Source of the DNA: Macropodus opercularis
Taxonomy: Eukaryota; Chordata; Actinopteri; Anabantiformes; Osphronemidae
Direction: 5' to 3'
DNA: 64,000 nucleotides
Assembly: GCA_030770545.1 (NCBI GenBank)
Contig: JAUCMP010000030.1
Coordinates: forward strand, 3,387,001 to 3,451,000
A program made the translations under genes and the position numbers. Below the pieces are notes generated by a model. That model saw nothing but the letters and a program-made list of their open reading frames with translations. It was not told the origin of the DNA and searched no databases. Positions 44,801-56,100 of this stretch are shown here, in pieces. Numbering within the stretch: position 1 is the stretch's first letter; each line of letters starts with the position of its first letter.

Positions 44801-47800
44801 ATGAATTTCCCAGCAGCCTGTCGATCGACACCGTCCGACCTTAAGAATGAGACTGTTTTCAGCTGTCGCCCGTCATTAGAGCAGGTTGTGCTTCAAAGAC
44901 GTCTGTTACGCGTTGTCATGTGTCGGGTTTACAGGAAGAGATCATCCGTTCAGCCTGACTGTGTCTGTGCTAAGCCACCATGAGCTTGTCTTAGCCTCCG
45001 TCTCTGTAGCCACTTCAGATATGATGTCATGTTCTGGTCTCCTCTGCATCTCCAAGCAGAAACTGTAATAAAGATGACCTTTTATTTCCTCCCATCCCAA
45101 CAATCGCTGCCTTATTGGCTCTGATATGTGGCCATACATCACACACCCTCCCTTTCTCTGTCTTACATAACTGCCTTTTGCTTTTTCTTATCCCTGTCCT
45201 TGACTGCTCACAGAACTCACGCCTCCTCCTGCTTTCCTCTGACTATGTCACGAGCAGCGACGGTGACGGTAAAGCCCGTGTCTTTCTCTGAGTTTCCCTG
45301 CGTGTCATGCCCTGTCTCCACGTTAACAGTAGGCCCACTGTATTCAGCAGCCGTGAGTGAATAACAACACCCCGAGGGTCATCGTCAGAAAGGCCTATTG
45401 TACCACAGGCCATCGTGGTTTGTGCAACAGGTCCCTCATGTCATGATGGCTGCGTTTGGATTCACCCGTGGACAGAGGCCTAGCTGGGCCAGCCCTCACA
45501 GCTTTAGCTTTTCTTTTCTTCAGAGACGCAAACACTGGATAATAATAATAATAATAATTTCCCCCTTTCACATGTGCCGGAATCGAATGGAACATTTCAG
45601 GACATTAAATGGATGAGCAGCACGTTGGGAAGGGACCCTGAGACCTGCTGCCTAGTCCTAAGCCTTCCTCAGACTAGAGAGTAAGTGGGCGTGTATTATA
45701 TCACCAGACCATGGCGTGAGGGAATATAACCACATATACTCATTCGTTTTCCCTCAATATCGCCGGAGCACTGAAATGAAACGTCTCTTTTTATTTGCTG
45801 CAGGCCAGACAGAATCGTTGGATTGGACAGGTTGAAAGCTAGTTCATAACCATTTCTATATCAGAATGGGTTGTGTGGTATATGATCATGTTAAGCAGAC
45901 AAATATGAAAAGAATCCTACAGTCGAATGTTTCCTTCTGTTGGCTGCTCTGCAAACACAGGGCTCATGGTCCTTTCTCCTTCGCCCTGCATCCATCAAGG
46001 CCAAATTAAATATACTCAAGTATAAGTGAAATACTCAAGGCCCTAGTTCCCAGCGTACGCACACACATGCACTCATTGCACATTAACGTCCTAGAGACGC
46101 TGACATGTTACCATTCGATATGAAGCTGATGATTTGTCCTGTAAGGAAGAGGACGGAATCTGGGAAACTGCCTTCATCTGAATCCCTGCTAAGCTGAAGG
46201 TGCACATTAAGCTTTATATGATGAAGACCACAACACATTACATCAGTAAGTCATACAGCAACAAGCTGAAGTTGTTGTCAGAAATATTCATGCCAGTTTC
46301 TGTCGCATTGTTTTATTTCACATTATGTGTTTGCTGGGACTTTTCCCTTTGGGCTCTGGCTCATGGTTATGTGTCTGTCAGGAGCAGCTCTGACTCAAAC
46401 ATGACCTCGCACACCTCACACGCAACTCACAGAATATTTCCTGAGGTGGTTTCTGCTTGTGTCAGCGCAAGAGCCACAATCTAATGAGACATCACAGCTG
46501 CAGCTCTAGACTCACAGTTTGGAAGAATGAGGTGTGCCATTAAGAAAGCGCCGAAACACACCGAGCACCGCAATTACATGTCGACACACCGGCCGCCCTC
46601 CGGCTCCGAGGATGCTGACCCAGTCAGCAAACCGTTTCTGCCCAGACAGTGTTTGTACGCTGATCCCTGAAAACACATTTGATTAAGCGTCGGCTCCCTT
46701 AAGTAGGTGCTAATTTTAGGCGGCTTGGCTGTGAATGTACCACCCACACACCTGTGAGGAGCTTTTGGAGCATGTCCTCCACGAGACAAGTCTGCCCAGC
46801 AACTCGTAGCGTTCTTTAGATTAGTTTTGCAATGAAATGCTTTGGATGGAGCGAGTTGCTACAGCTGTGCATACTGAGACAAAATGGAACCCGAGCGCGT
46901 GAACGAAAGCTTGACGCGTTTATAACGTTTATATTTCGGTCTCCTGTGGGGGGCGCTGGCGAGCTTTTCCCTTCAGTTTTCCTCGTTTGTCATTTCCCTT
47001 TGTTAACTGTGTCTATTTGTACCTACCTCCGGTGTCTTGTAATTTGTGATTTTCTGTGTAAATACATTTATCTTGAATAAGCGATCCATCTCTCTGGTAG
47101 GGCTCCCGGTCTCAAACTGGATGTGTTAAGACTGTAGTAGTGTCAGTCAGTGTTTTTATTATATTAATAAATAAATTCATTATTGTTATTCCGCATTAAT
47201 CAGAAATACTCACTGCTCCTGTGTCTTTGAGTTACTCATGGTTTCCTACTGACGTCTCTCTTATTTGACCACTAAAGGCAAACTGGGAATGATGCGACTC
47301 CTGCCGTCTATTGTTCTCCCTGAGAAAAGAAGCACGCGGGTGGACCTGGTGCAGGCTTTTAAGTCAGACCCATGTCATTAACATAACACCACTACTACAC
47401 CACCGCGATTTCTGCTTCCTGTTTCCTGCTGTGCCACTGGCCAGCATACGTTTGAAGGGGTATGAAACACAACAGGAGCCTGCACAGCACAGTGTGCTGC
47501 GATGCAACTGGTCCCGGGTAACCTGAAAACAACATGTCCACCCAGGCTCTTCACACACAAGCACTAAAGCAGTGTCGGAGCCAGGATACAGTCGCTAAAG
47601 TTCCTTAAGCCGTTAGGACGCTGGCACCACCACCACGGTGCCGTAGTGTAATGGAGACACTGGCACCGCCTGAGGCCTCAGAACTCGCTGGGCAGCGTTT
47701 CTTCACAGTGAGCAGCAGTGTGCCTTCCGTTTTGGCCTATTGTTGAGTACAGCAGGGTCTATCCTCACGTTCTCATGGCTGAGTGGGTCCAGCGCTGTGT

Positions 47801-48079
47801 GATGAATCAGGATCTTAATAATAAGCTGATTATGTAAATATCACCATCGTGCCTCAGCCACAGCAGCTAGAGCAAAAGGCCTGCTCCCACTTCAACTTGC
47901 AGAAACAACTGTGAGAGGCTAAATTAAAAATGCAGAAGTCTGATCTGTTGGAGCGGCCAACCCTGAGTTGGATGACAGAGCAGACCAGACATACAAAGAA
48001 TAAAAACCTTTCTGAGATGTCTCTAAGTCACACTCACAGTGAAAAAAAGACGTAAGCTATAGCCACACACGCCGTGGTA
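38081..48079. other. Gene-poor DNA upstream of cdk18
   Basis: I found no coding exon, RNA gene or well-preserved transposon. Simple repeats are a (CA)n run at 41808-41882 and an ATA run near 45540-45560. A modestly CpG-rich patch lies at about 41030-41160. Because the first coding exon of cdk18 has an acceptor upstream of its start codon, at least one 5' non-coding exon of that gene probably lies in this region or beyond, but I cannot place it. Confidence 0.4.
41808..41882. repeat. (CA)n microsatellite
   Basis: About 75 nt of CA repeats with two CG interruptions, followed directly by a CT-rich tract (41882-41897). Confidence 0.97.
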
Positions 48080-48094
48080 GACACATCAATGTAA

Positions 48095-48430
48095 TTGTCA
48101 CAGTCCGGCCCTGTTTTCGGTCTGTGCCTGTCCTCCTGTGTGCGATCATTAGTTACACCTGTGCTCCGCTTCCTGCCCTGTTGAGTATTTAAGCTGCGCT
48201 CCGTGGTCCTGCCGGGTCGTTGGTGTGGTGTGGTGGGGTGGCTTGTCATGTCGTGTCCTAGTCAAATTCCTCAGGTTCCTTTTTGTTCTCGTCGTACTTT
48301 TTGATTATTCCTGCCAGCGCAGTGACTTGTTTCTGCCGGGTCCACAAGTCTTAGTCTCAGTCCTAGTCTAGACAGTCCAGTCGTAGTAACACCATCGCTA
48401 TTTGCAACAATAATAAGCTGAGCAGTGAGG
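48095..48430 (-). mobile_element. Possible solo LTR or LTR remnant (gypsy type)
   Basis: The region carries 'GTCACAGTCCGGCCCTG', 'GAGTATTTAAGCTGCGCTCC' (a TATA-like core), 'GGTCCTGCCGGGTCGTTGG' and 'CAGCGCAGTGACTTGTTTCTG'. These resemble LTR promoters of fish Ty3/gypsy elements as I remember them. Read that way the LTR would actually be in plus orientation, but the ends and a target duplication could not be defined, so orientation is not certain. No gag or pol sequence adjoins it. Confidence 0.35.
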
Positions 48431-50039
48431 CGTCCTGAATAAAAGACACTTATTTTAAAGACATACAGTGATCTGACACAATTATTCAAACTTGGTGGTA
48501 CTGAACCATAACTGAATTTTAATAACAGAGTCAACAATGACGGGGAACCAGTTCTGTGTATGTACACAGCCAACACACACACTTCAAACAGTCTACTATA
48601 CCTGTGGCTCCTTATGCTGTAGACAAACAGAGGTGTGTGTACAGGGATTGTAGCTGGATCTGTGTGTGTCTGAGTGGCCCTTCTTAAATGACTACTACAG
48701 CAGTGACGCCTTCACACAAGCACATCAGAGAGGCAGCGGATCAGTCAGCAGCCTGGGGTTCAGGGATCTGATACGAAGCTATGTGCACGTTTAGCCTGTT
48801 CCGTTTAATGGATCACACGCTGGGTCTACATGACATAAGGACATCGCGATGAAGCTTCAACATTAACAACTGAACTAATGATCAGAATGCTCTGAAAGTT
48901 CTCCATGACACAACTAATGAGAACATGCTCTAAGCCTGCTTCACGCTCCGCCTGAGCCCACGACAGGTCAGGAGGGAGCGTGGCTGCAGCGGCGCTACTT
49001 ACAGAGGAGCAGAGGTCATCCACACAGAGGAGGGCTAGGGGGGCAGCCGCTTTCTCTCGCCTCCCAAGGTGTCACTCACACGGAGATAAAATCCACAAGA
49101 CGTAGACAGCTGTGTCACGCAGAGCACAGACGGCTCGGCAGGGAAAACCGACGACCTGTCCACAAGCCTCTGACAGCTTCGCCTTCCCTCCCTCTGCAAG
49201 CTGCCTGGCCAGACTTCAGCAAGATCAAATAAAGGCAGACACAGCTCAGGAGAGAAGAAATTGCTGCTCACAGAGGTTTTATAATCAGCCTGTGACCCCC
49301 CCCCCACCAGTCGCTGGCTTCAGCCCTCCCTCGTTGGTATGGCAACGGCCAATCACCACGCGGCATAACACAAGCCGCCTCCTCTCCACTGTCCTCCTCC
49401 TCAGCCTGCCTCTGGTGTTGACAGGGTTGACACACACCAGCAAAAGCTAATAAACGATGTTTGATTTCAAGTTGAACGGTGTTTGTCTGCATCCCTGTCT
49501 TCAGATGGAGCCAGGACTGAATGTGTCTGTCTGCGCGGTGCATGGGTGGGAGATTATACCTATATCTGTATGTGCAGATGCACATCTGTCAAGACGTGCG
49601 AGGTTGTGCCTCCCTGTTCTGTGAGCTCCACATATAGAAGGTGTGATTCAGTGTAACAGTGACAAAAGGAACAGGCTGCTTGTTGGGAGCGGCAGCGTGA
49701 GACATACAGCGAGTGCACGTTCTACCAGGAACGTCCTGCAGGCAGACTGGAACGAGCCGCACTTGTCTTTGTACTGTAGCTCTCACTTGCGGTTCAAAGC
49801 ACTTGTAAGGTCGACCTTACCGCTCTCAGACCAGACACCATGTGATCTCCCCTCTGCTGGCAGTGCCCATCACGAAGACAGGAATTTTATTTTTTACACC
49901 CAGACATGTTCTCTGTTGTTCAAGCTCTGCTGGTTTAGTTACACGAGCCTTCATAAACGATTGTGTAATGTTTTTAAAAGTTCCTCACTTTGTTGCACTG
50001 TTGCAGCATTAATGTGTTACTTGTCTTCACAAGTTGCCG

Positions 50040-50880
50040 TGTCGCAGCCTGGTCATCCACTGTGTCCTCCCTCCGTCTCTGTCTGTTCTGTTCTCTGGGC
50101 AGCTGAGCAAAGGTTTGCCCCCCGAGGGGAAGGGCTCCCCTGAACTAAACCCCGTCTCACTGCCTCAGAAGCTCAGGCAGCCCAGAGCTCTCCTGTATAC
50201 GCTTCCGTCCATCCTTTATCCCGTCTGCTCACCTTTTTAGCTTCTCGTCTGTTTCTGCGCCCAGCGCTGCTGTCGAGCTCTTCTCGTCTGATGAGATGAG
50301 CCCTGAGCTCGGTGATGTGTCCCTGAAGTTAGCACGGCTGCTGATATCATCTCGCCCCTGAACCGATCGTGGCTGCATTGGACTCGTGCTCCCATGTCAG
50401 CTCTGGATTCCAGTGCCCTGGTTCTGCCCGTTCCAGTGTTGGACATGGTTTGGTCCCACCAGGCTTCAGCAGCTGCTGGGTAAAGACTGCTTTTGTTTGT
50501 TTCACCCACCAGGAGAGGTTTTGGGCAACTAAGACTTTGATTCATGGTCACTTTTGGTTTTGTTATTGTCTTCTCTCTGCCCTGTCCTGCTTGCTGTGCC
50601 CCCCTCCGGGCCTTCATTCTGTCAGCCGTACTCTTGGGGACCAACCCCTGGAGGGCGTTTTGTTTTTTGTCTTTGTATCTGTATTATGTCACTTCCTGGT
50701 TTTGTTTTCCTGTTTCCTCTTTGTCATCATTCTTTGTGGTGTACTTCGGTCACTCGGTCCATATATGCATGTTCTCTCGATTCGTTAATACTGCTTTTCT
50801 GTTAGTCAGCAAATTCTTTTACGCGTTCTGCTTCATGTTTGGTATGTATGGCGTTCATGTCTCTGTAATAAGGTAATATC
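50040..50880 (+). mobile_element. Possible 3' remnant of an LTR retrotransposon
   Basis: A block with 'TGCTGTGCCCCCCTCCGGGC', 'GGGGACCAACCCCTGGAGGG' and 'ATTATGTCACTTCCTGGTTT' resembles the proline-rich pol tail and following LTR start of a fish gypsy family known to me only from memory. An open frame runs through 50369-50788 but encodes no domain. Treat it as repeat-derived rather than as a host gene. Confidence 0.38.
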
Positions 50881-52377
50881 TCAGTTTATGTTTTTTTTCC
50901 TCTACTTTAAGAAGAACAGCAAAGTGAGTTTTGTTATTCTATCAGATATTACAGCAGACGTGATACAGTGTGTTAACATGTTCTTAGCAGACGTCTGCGT
51001 CAGCCTTTCAAGACACATATAGGAAAACAGAAGAACACATTACCATCACATGTCTTTCTTAGAAACAACGATTATAACTTTACAGTGAACAGAATATAAT
51101 TGTAAAACACAAAAGTTTTTTCAGATTAAAATTCAAATTTGGAATGAGAATCAAACTTACAGCTCACGGTTGGAGGCTACAGGTAAACTCTGCACAATGT
51201 TGCGCGAATGAAAGAAGCTTTAATACTATTTAATAATTTCTTTGGCTTGTAGTTTTGTGCCTTTGCAAGTTTTACGTTTGGTGGAGATTAGTGTAACCTT
51301 TTATATGACGCCATACGTTGTTGATACATCAGGACAAGAAAGGGGAAACTTAACTGTAATGATCAATGTCTCCCATGACCCACTTTACTTAAAATTGATG
51401 AGGGGTCCAAAACTATCAGAATATATTTAGGTGCACTTATGTAGTCAATTATCCAATATGACCTCAATAATAAACAAAGAACAACTATTGAATAATCTCA
51501 TATGTGAAAACAGACCAATGTTCACCTTTGTAATGCAGAGTTAGTGTCATTCGCTTAACGCACACGGTTTCAGACATCTGTTCCTCTGCTGCTCACATCC
51601 AGTAAAAACACTTTGTCACATTTCCTGAAGAATGTTAAATGGCAACAATTCATCTCTTTTGTGTTTACGTTCATATTATGTGTCCAACTCATCTGCCATA
51701 AATATGCCCAGGACCATTTCACCACAGGCAAAAAGCCTCGTAACAAATGCAGAGAGTGGCCAGAGGCGAACCACCACCAAAGAACACGAAGGGCACATAT
51801 CAGTACACATGCAAGCAGAGAGGGAATGATGAAAGCATGGGCTCGTGGTATTATCCAGCCTCAGGACGGACCCTGGCACCATATAGGGAGAATTCAGGTG
51901 GTGCTTAGTGTTGTTTAGTGTGTGAAAGTGTGTGTTGGTGGTTAGTTCTATCTGAGGAAAATGAAGAACATGAAAAATAGGTCTCATAGCAACACATCTG
52001 TCCCTTGGATGGAAGACTCCAGGTGCAAATCCTGGCAAGAGTGTGTGATGTAAAATGTATATAGTGCGTGTGCGTAATTACCGTATGTATTTATTGTAAT
52101 TATTTCCTATATGTAATTTACTCTTCCAAAATGTCTGTTGATGAGCAGTGATCACAACTTAAAGCAACCACCACCAAAAGAATGGCTTTGCATCAGCAAA
52201 TGTCTGGGAGTAGTTCATAGAAGTTCCAGAAAGTTTATCTGTTATTTTATAACATCACAAAAAGTTCTCTTTTCAAAAGCTTCTGAAAAATATCTGTGCT
52301 CACTAAATGTAATGTACAAGTGCATAAACCTGTTGCAGATAAATTTATTTACCTCTTTATATGCTAAAATATTGCAC

Positions 52378-52474
52378 TTTTTAATCATTATGACTTCATA
52401 ATGATTAAAAATATTGAACATTGAAATTAAAATCAATATTAACAATACTTATTGTTAATATTGATTTTAATTTC
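52378..52474. repeat. Two adjacent perfect palindromes
   Basis: The first palindrome has 16-bp arms (52378-52393 and 52396-52411) around a CT dinucleotide. Eleven nt later a second has 25-bp arms (52423-52447 and 52450-52474), again around CT. All arms are exact. Both would extrude or fold as hairpins with two-nucleotide centres. They lie just upstream of a LINE fragment that starts at about 52495. The origin is unknown. Confidence 0.95.
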
Positions 52475-52494
52475 TGTTTCCCCCTTTTTTCCCA

Positions 52495-53590
52495 AACAGT
52501 CCCTTTTACTCTGAGCACCCAAACCACTGGACTATCTGACGAAGCAACACTTGCACGCTAAGGAGCCAAACCACTACAGACCAGTTGCCCTGACCTCCCA
52601 TCTGATGGAGACCATGGAGAGGCTCCTCCTCAGCCTCCTTCGCTCTGTGGTGAGCACTGAGATGGACCCGCTGCAGTTTGCCTCCATGACACCGTCGTCT
52701 ACCTGCTACGGCGCTGACTCACCTGGAGGCTGGAACCACTGTGAGGGTCATGTTCTTTGACTTCTCCAGAGCCTTCAACACCTTTCGTCCAGCACATTCT
52801 GAGAGAGAAGCTGGAAGGAGCAGGATGGATGGACAACTGGTGGCGTGGACGACCGACTACCTCACCAACAGGCCACAGTACGTGAAGCTACCAACTGTGT
52901 GTCTGAGGTGCTGGTTTCCAGCTCTGGGCTCCTCAGAGGACGGTTCTCTCACCGTTCATCTTCACACTCTACACATCGGACGTCACACACAACACCAGCA
53001 GTTGTCACCTCCAGAAGTTCTCAGAGGACTCGGCCATTGGTGGCTGTGAGTCTGAGGGGAACGAGCTGGATACAGGTCGTCATCAGGGACTTTGTGGACT
53101 GATGTGAGAGCAACAACCTGCTTAAACACCAGTAAGATGAAGGAGATGGTGACTGACTTCCAGTGGAAACCACCACATCACACACCGGTGAGCATCCAGG
53201 GTTTAGACAAGGAGACAGTGGACAGTTTGAAGGACCTGTTCATGTTAAGCGTAAACTGGACTGGACTCATAACAGTGACAGTACAGGAAGGACCAACGTG
53301 GCTCCACCTTCTGAGGAGACTGACTCCTCTGCAGTGAGCACAGACACAAAGAGACTCAACCAGCTGCTCAGGAGGTTCTGTCCTGGGCTGGACTCTGTGG
53401 AAGAGGACGTTGGCCAAACTGACGTCCATCATGGACAATACTCACTGCATCAGACAGTGGAGGCCCTGAGCAGCTCCTTCAGTGGAGACTGATCCAGCCA
53501 CAGTGAGGGAGGAGCGATACCACAGACCCTTCATTCCCACTGTTAGACTGAACAACCAACTAGTCTGCAGAGCACAATGTAAATACACTT
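52495..53590 (+). mobile_element. Decayed L2/CR1-group LINE reverse-transcriptase fragment
   Basis: In shifting plus-strand frames the segment encodes 'HYRPVALTSHLMETMERLL', then 'VRVMFFDFSRAFNT' (the first catalytic block of a non-LTR reverse transcriptase), then 'TDYLTNRPQYVKL', and later a C-terminal block with 'KRLNQLLRRFCPGLDSVEED' and 'HQTVEALSSSFS'. The central YxDD region is missing or badly damaged and several frameshifts are present, so it is inactive. It belongs to the same broad clade as the LINE at 21345-22485 but to a different family, because the reverse-transcriptase and tail sequences differ. Confidence 0.87.
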
Positions 53591-53849
53591 CAGGATTAGG
53601 TCTTTTAAACGCATGTTTTTTATTGTGAATTGCCACCTGTAGTGTGTACTATTATGAGAACGTGGTGCTGATGCACCACTGGCATCCTCCTTCGTGTCGG
53701 CAAATGGTTGGTCCCCAAACATTTCATCCTCAGGTGCTCAGCCTTGTCCATGACATTTCTTCTGATCATTTAAAGTTAGAAAAACCAATCAGCGCATACT
53801 GTGTGATTCGCTTTGGCCTGGCTTTTAAGCAGATGTAATCAGTCTCTGT

Positions 53850-55490
53850 TGTTCATGTCATGTCTCATCTCATGCGAAAGCCAACCCAGATTATTCCCCC
53901 TGCTCCACTACAGCCTATTTCAGTAGTAGGAAAGCCTTTTGAGCATATTACCCTCGATTGTGTGGGTCCCCTCCAGAGGACAAAATTAGGTCACAAGTAC
54001 CTGCTTACGGTAATGTGCACTGCAACTCGCTACCCTGAGGCTTTGCCCTTGTGTAGTCTGAAGGCCAGAGCTGTGATAAAAGCCCGAGTGAGCACTTTTT
54101 CTACGTTTGGCCTCTCGAAGTCTGACAGACCACGGTTCTAATTTCACATCAAACGGTTTGCTCAGTTCTTAGCTTCACTTTCTGCAAAGCACCGCATCTC
54201 CAGCGCCTATCACCCCCAGTCACAAGGTGCCGTTCAGTGCTTCCACCAAGTCCATGCTAAGCCCTGCTGAATTGGTTTTTTGACCACAGTGTGAATATTA
54301 TCAGATACCACCACATCCAGCCAGAGCGTGCTGGACTATGTTAGCTCATTTAGCCTTGCCTCATCCTCATCTCAGAGGAGGATGGAAACTACATTTGTTC
54401 TGCTGCGCATGCCTGGCTCTGCCCTACAGGCTAAATTCTGTGGTCCTTATGGTGCAGCAGAAGCTTAGTGAGATAGACGTCGTCTGTACCCTGGACCGAA
54501 AGAGAAAATCCTGTGTGTGTCATGGTAACATGTTTAGGTACTTCCACCGTGAAGTCATTTTTGCCCTTAGGTTTGCCCGCTGCCTTATCCACTGTTGTCG
54601 CAACTCAGCCTCCTCATTCACAATATTGCCCTGAAAGTGCTGGCGTCACACAGTCCTGTGCCCGTCTCCAGAACTCAGAGATCCTCCATCACTTCGACCA
54701 GCCCACTAGGGGCGACCTGGTTGAGTTACCGGAACCAGCAATCTAGCTCTATTCCCTGACATGGCGTCTCGCACCACTGTTCTCTCACATGACGCCAACG
54801 TTGGCATCCATACTCCAATCGAGCGGTATGCATGCCACGTTAACCCTGCAGAGCGTTAATTGTCCAGCAGGAAGCCACCTATCTGCTGGAAGATGGCTTG
54901 GCTGTCCCCAGCTCTAGGGCCTGGAGTCCCCCTGTCTTCTCATACCAAGGCCTGATGACACCCCCGTTTCTGCACAGATTTTCAAAAGGTAAATGCGGTG
55001 ACTACAGTTGACTTATATTCTCTGCCTCGTATGTACGACTGTGTGGACCGTGTCACTTCAGCCCAGTTCGTTTTGAAAGCTCCTCAAAATCCCACGAGCG
55101 GTGACAAAATCTGCTTTTGTTACCCTCCAAAGTTTTTGCAATACTCTGTTATGGTTTAAGAAACACATCCACGACATTTCAACGTCTAAGAAATGATAAA
55201 GTGTTTCTAGATGATATCGTGGCGTATTCAGACTCCTGGTAGGAGCATATGTTGGCATCATATTCCACAGCTCACCAGTTCCAAACCTTTACTTCCGAGT
55301 GTGAAGCACCCCTCTGCTACTGGCCCCTACCTTCACGAGCACGTATGGTGCTGGGGCTGTGTTCTTGCAGAAGGATGAGCAGGGCATCAATCAGCCCGAT
55401 GGCTAATTTTCAGAAAGGTTTAATGAACCTCAATATAGCAGCATAGAGAAGGAAGCTGTCTCACTGCTGCTTGTTTTCAGATTATTTTTT
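53850..55490 (+). mobile_element. Decayed Ty3/gypsy retrotransposon, Gmr1-like (integrase before reverse transcriptase)
   Basis: Reading the plus strand, an integrase comes first. At 53936-54050 it shows 'FEHITLDCVGPL' with the first catalytic Asp, then 'KYLLTVMCTATRYPEALPL'. After a frameshift near 54115 the 'ISSAYHPQSQGA' block follows (54188-54225), and the usual catalytic Glu position after it is changed. A chromodomain-like tail ('DRKRKSCVCHGNM') lies at 54497-54535. The reverse transcriptase follows: linker sequence near 54660-54840, a 'GLAVPSS' region near 54900, a damaged palm, and an FLDD active-site box ('FLDDIVAYSDSW', about 55203-55238). RNase H remnants follow at 55310-55480. Stops and shifts are frequent. 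Integrase upstream of reverse transcriptase is the Ty1/copia-like order described for the Gmr1 group of Ty3/gypsy elements. Confidence 0.82.
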
Positions 55491-56100
55491 ATTATATTGA
55501 GTATATTTTTCGGACCCTTTGCATTTTGGTTTGTTATCCATTTGCAAAGTAGGGGTTGTCTTCTCTCCTGTTTATTAGCTAGGGAGGCAGGGCTAGCTCT
55601 TTGTCCCTTGTTTCCTGGACCCTCACACTCTGGTGCCACACACCTGTTTCCTGTCAGAGTAGAGGTGAAGGTGGAGGGTCTCTACTCATTTTTAAAGGAT
55701 TTTAAGGGATTTTAAGGGATTTTAGGATCTCAGAATTTCTTACCTTGCTTCAATGACAAATGAACCGATATTAGTGATTGTGATGATACTGGTCCCTCGT
55801 TAGAAGCGGATTTCTGCAAGATTTTTATCAATTTAAAGTAGCCCATTACTGTAAGTGTTTTTCTATAGCAGCAGTAAACACACACGTTGTTATGTTTGGG
55901 CGGCTGCTGGAACAGAATCCCATCCGCTGGTCTTTTCCCTTCACTGTTGTGTCCTCTTAGACTAGAGCCCTGGATTGTGGCTTTGAGAACAAGCTGTCTC
56001 TGTTTCTGCTGCGGTGTCGACCACCTGACCTGTGGGGCTGGACCGTCCCCTGCTTCACGTCAGAAATAACTTGATTAAAGCTCACGTTTCAGGAAAGCTG
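55491..56100 (+). mobile_element. Possible LTR of the adjacent gypsy remnant
   Basis: The DNA right after the RNase H remnant includes a T-rich start, 'CCCTTGTTTCCTGGACCCTC', 'CCACACACCTGTTTCCTGTC' and, near 56045-56095, a segment ending 'GATTAAAGCTCACGTTTCAG'. This composition fits a fish gypsy LTR in position and style, but I cannot see a second LTR to prove it. A small GGATTTTAA triplication (about 55693-55725) and a dispersed repeat (55760-55867) interrupt it. Confidence 0.35.
55760..55867 (+). repeat. Dispersed repeat of unknown family, copy 1
   Basis: This roughly 105-nt block is clearly similar to 58984-59086 in the same orientation, sharing 'GATGATACTGGTCCCTCGTT', 'GGATTTCTGCAAGATTT' and 'TAGCCCATTACTGTA'. 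No coding capacity. Small deletions separate the two copies. Confidence 0.85.

Noticed and set aside
50237..50788. Open frames of 135-139 codons on both strands
   Set aside because: They overlap repeat-like DNA resembling a gypsy element tail and LTR, with no domain and no start context.
51980..52050. tRNA-like 'GGTGCAAATCC' motif near 52021
   Set aside because: An isolated B-box-like match without a foldable tRNA or a recognisable SINE body.
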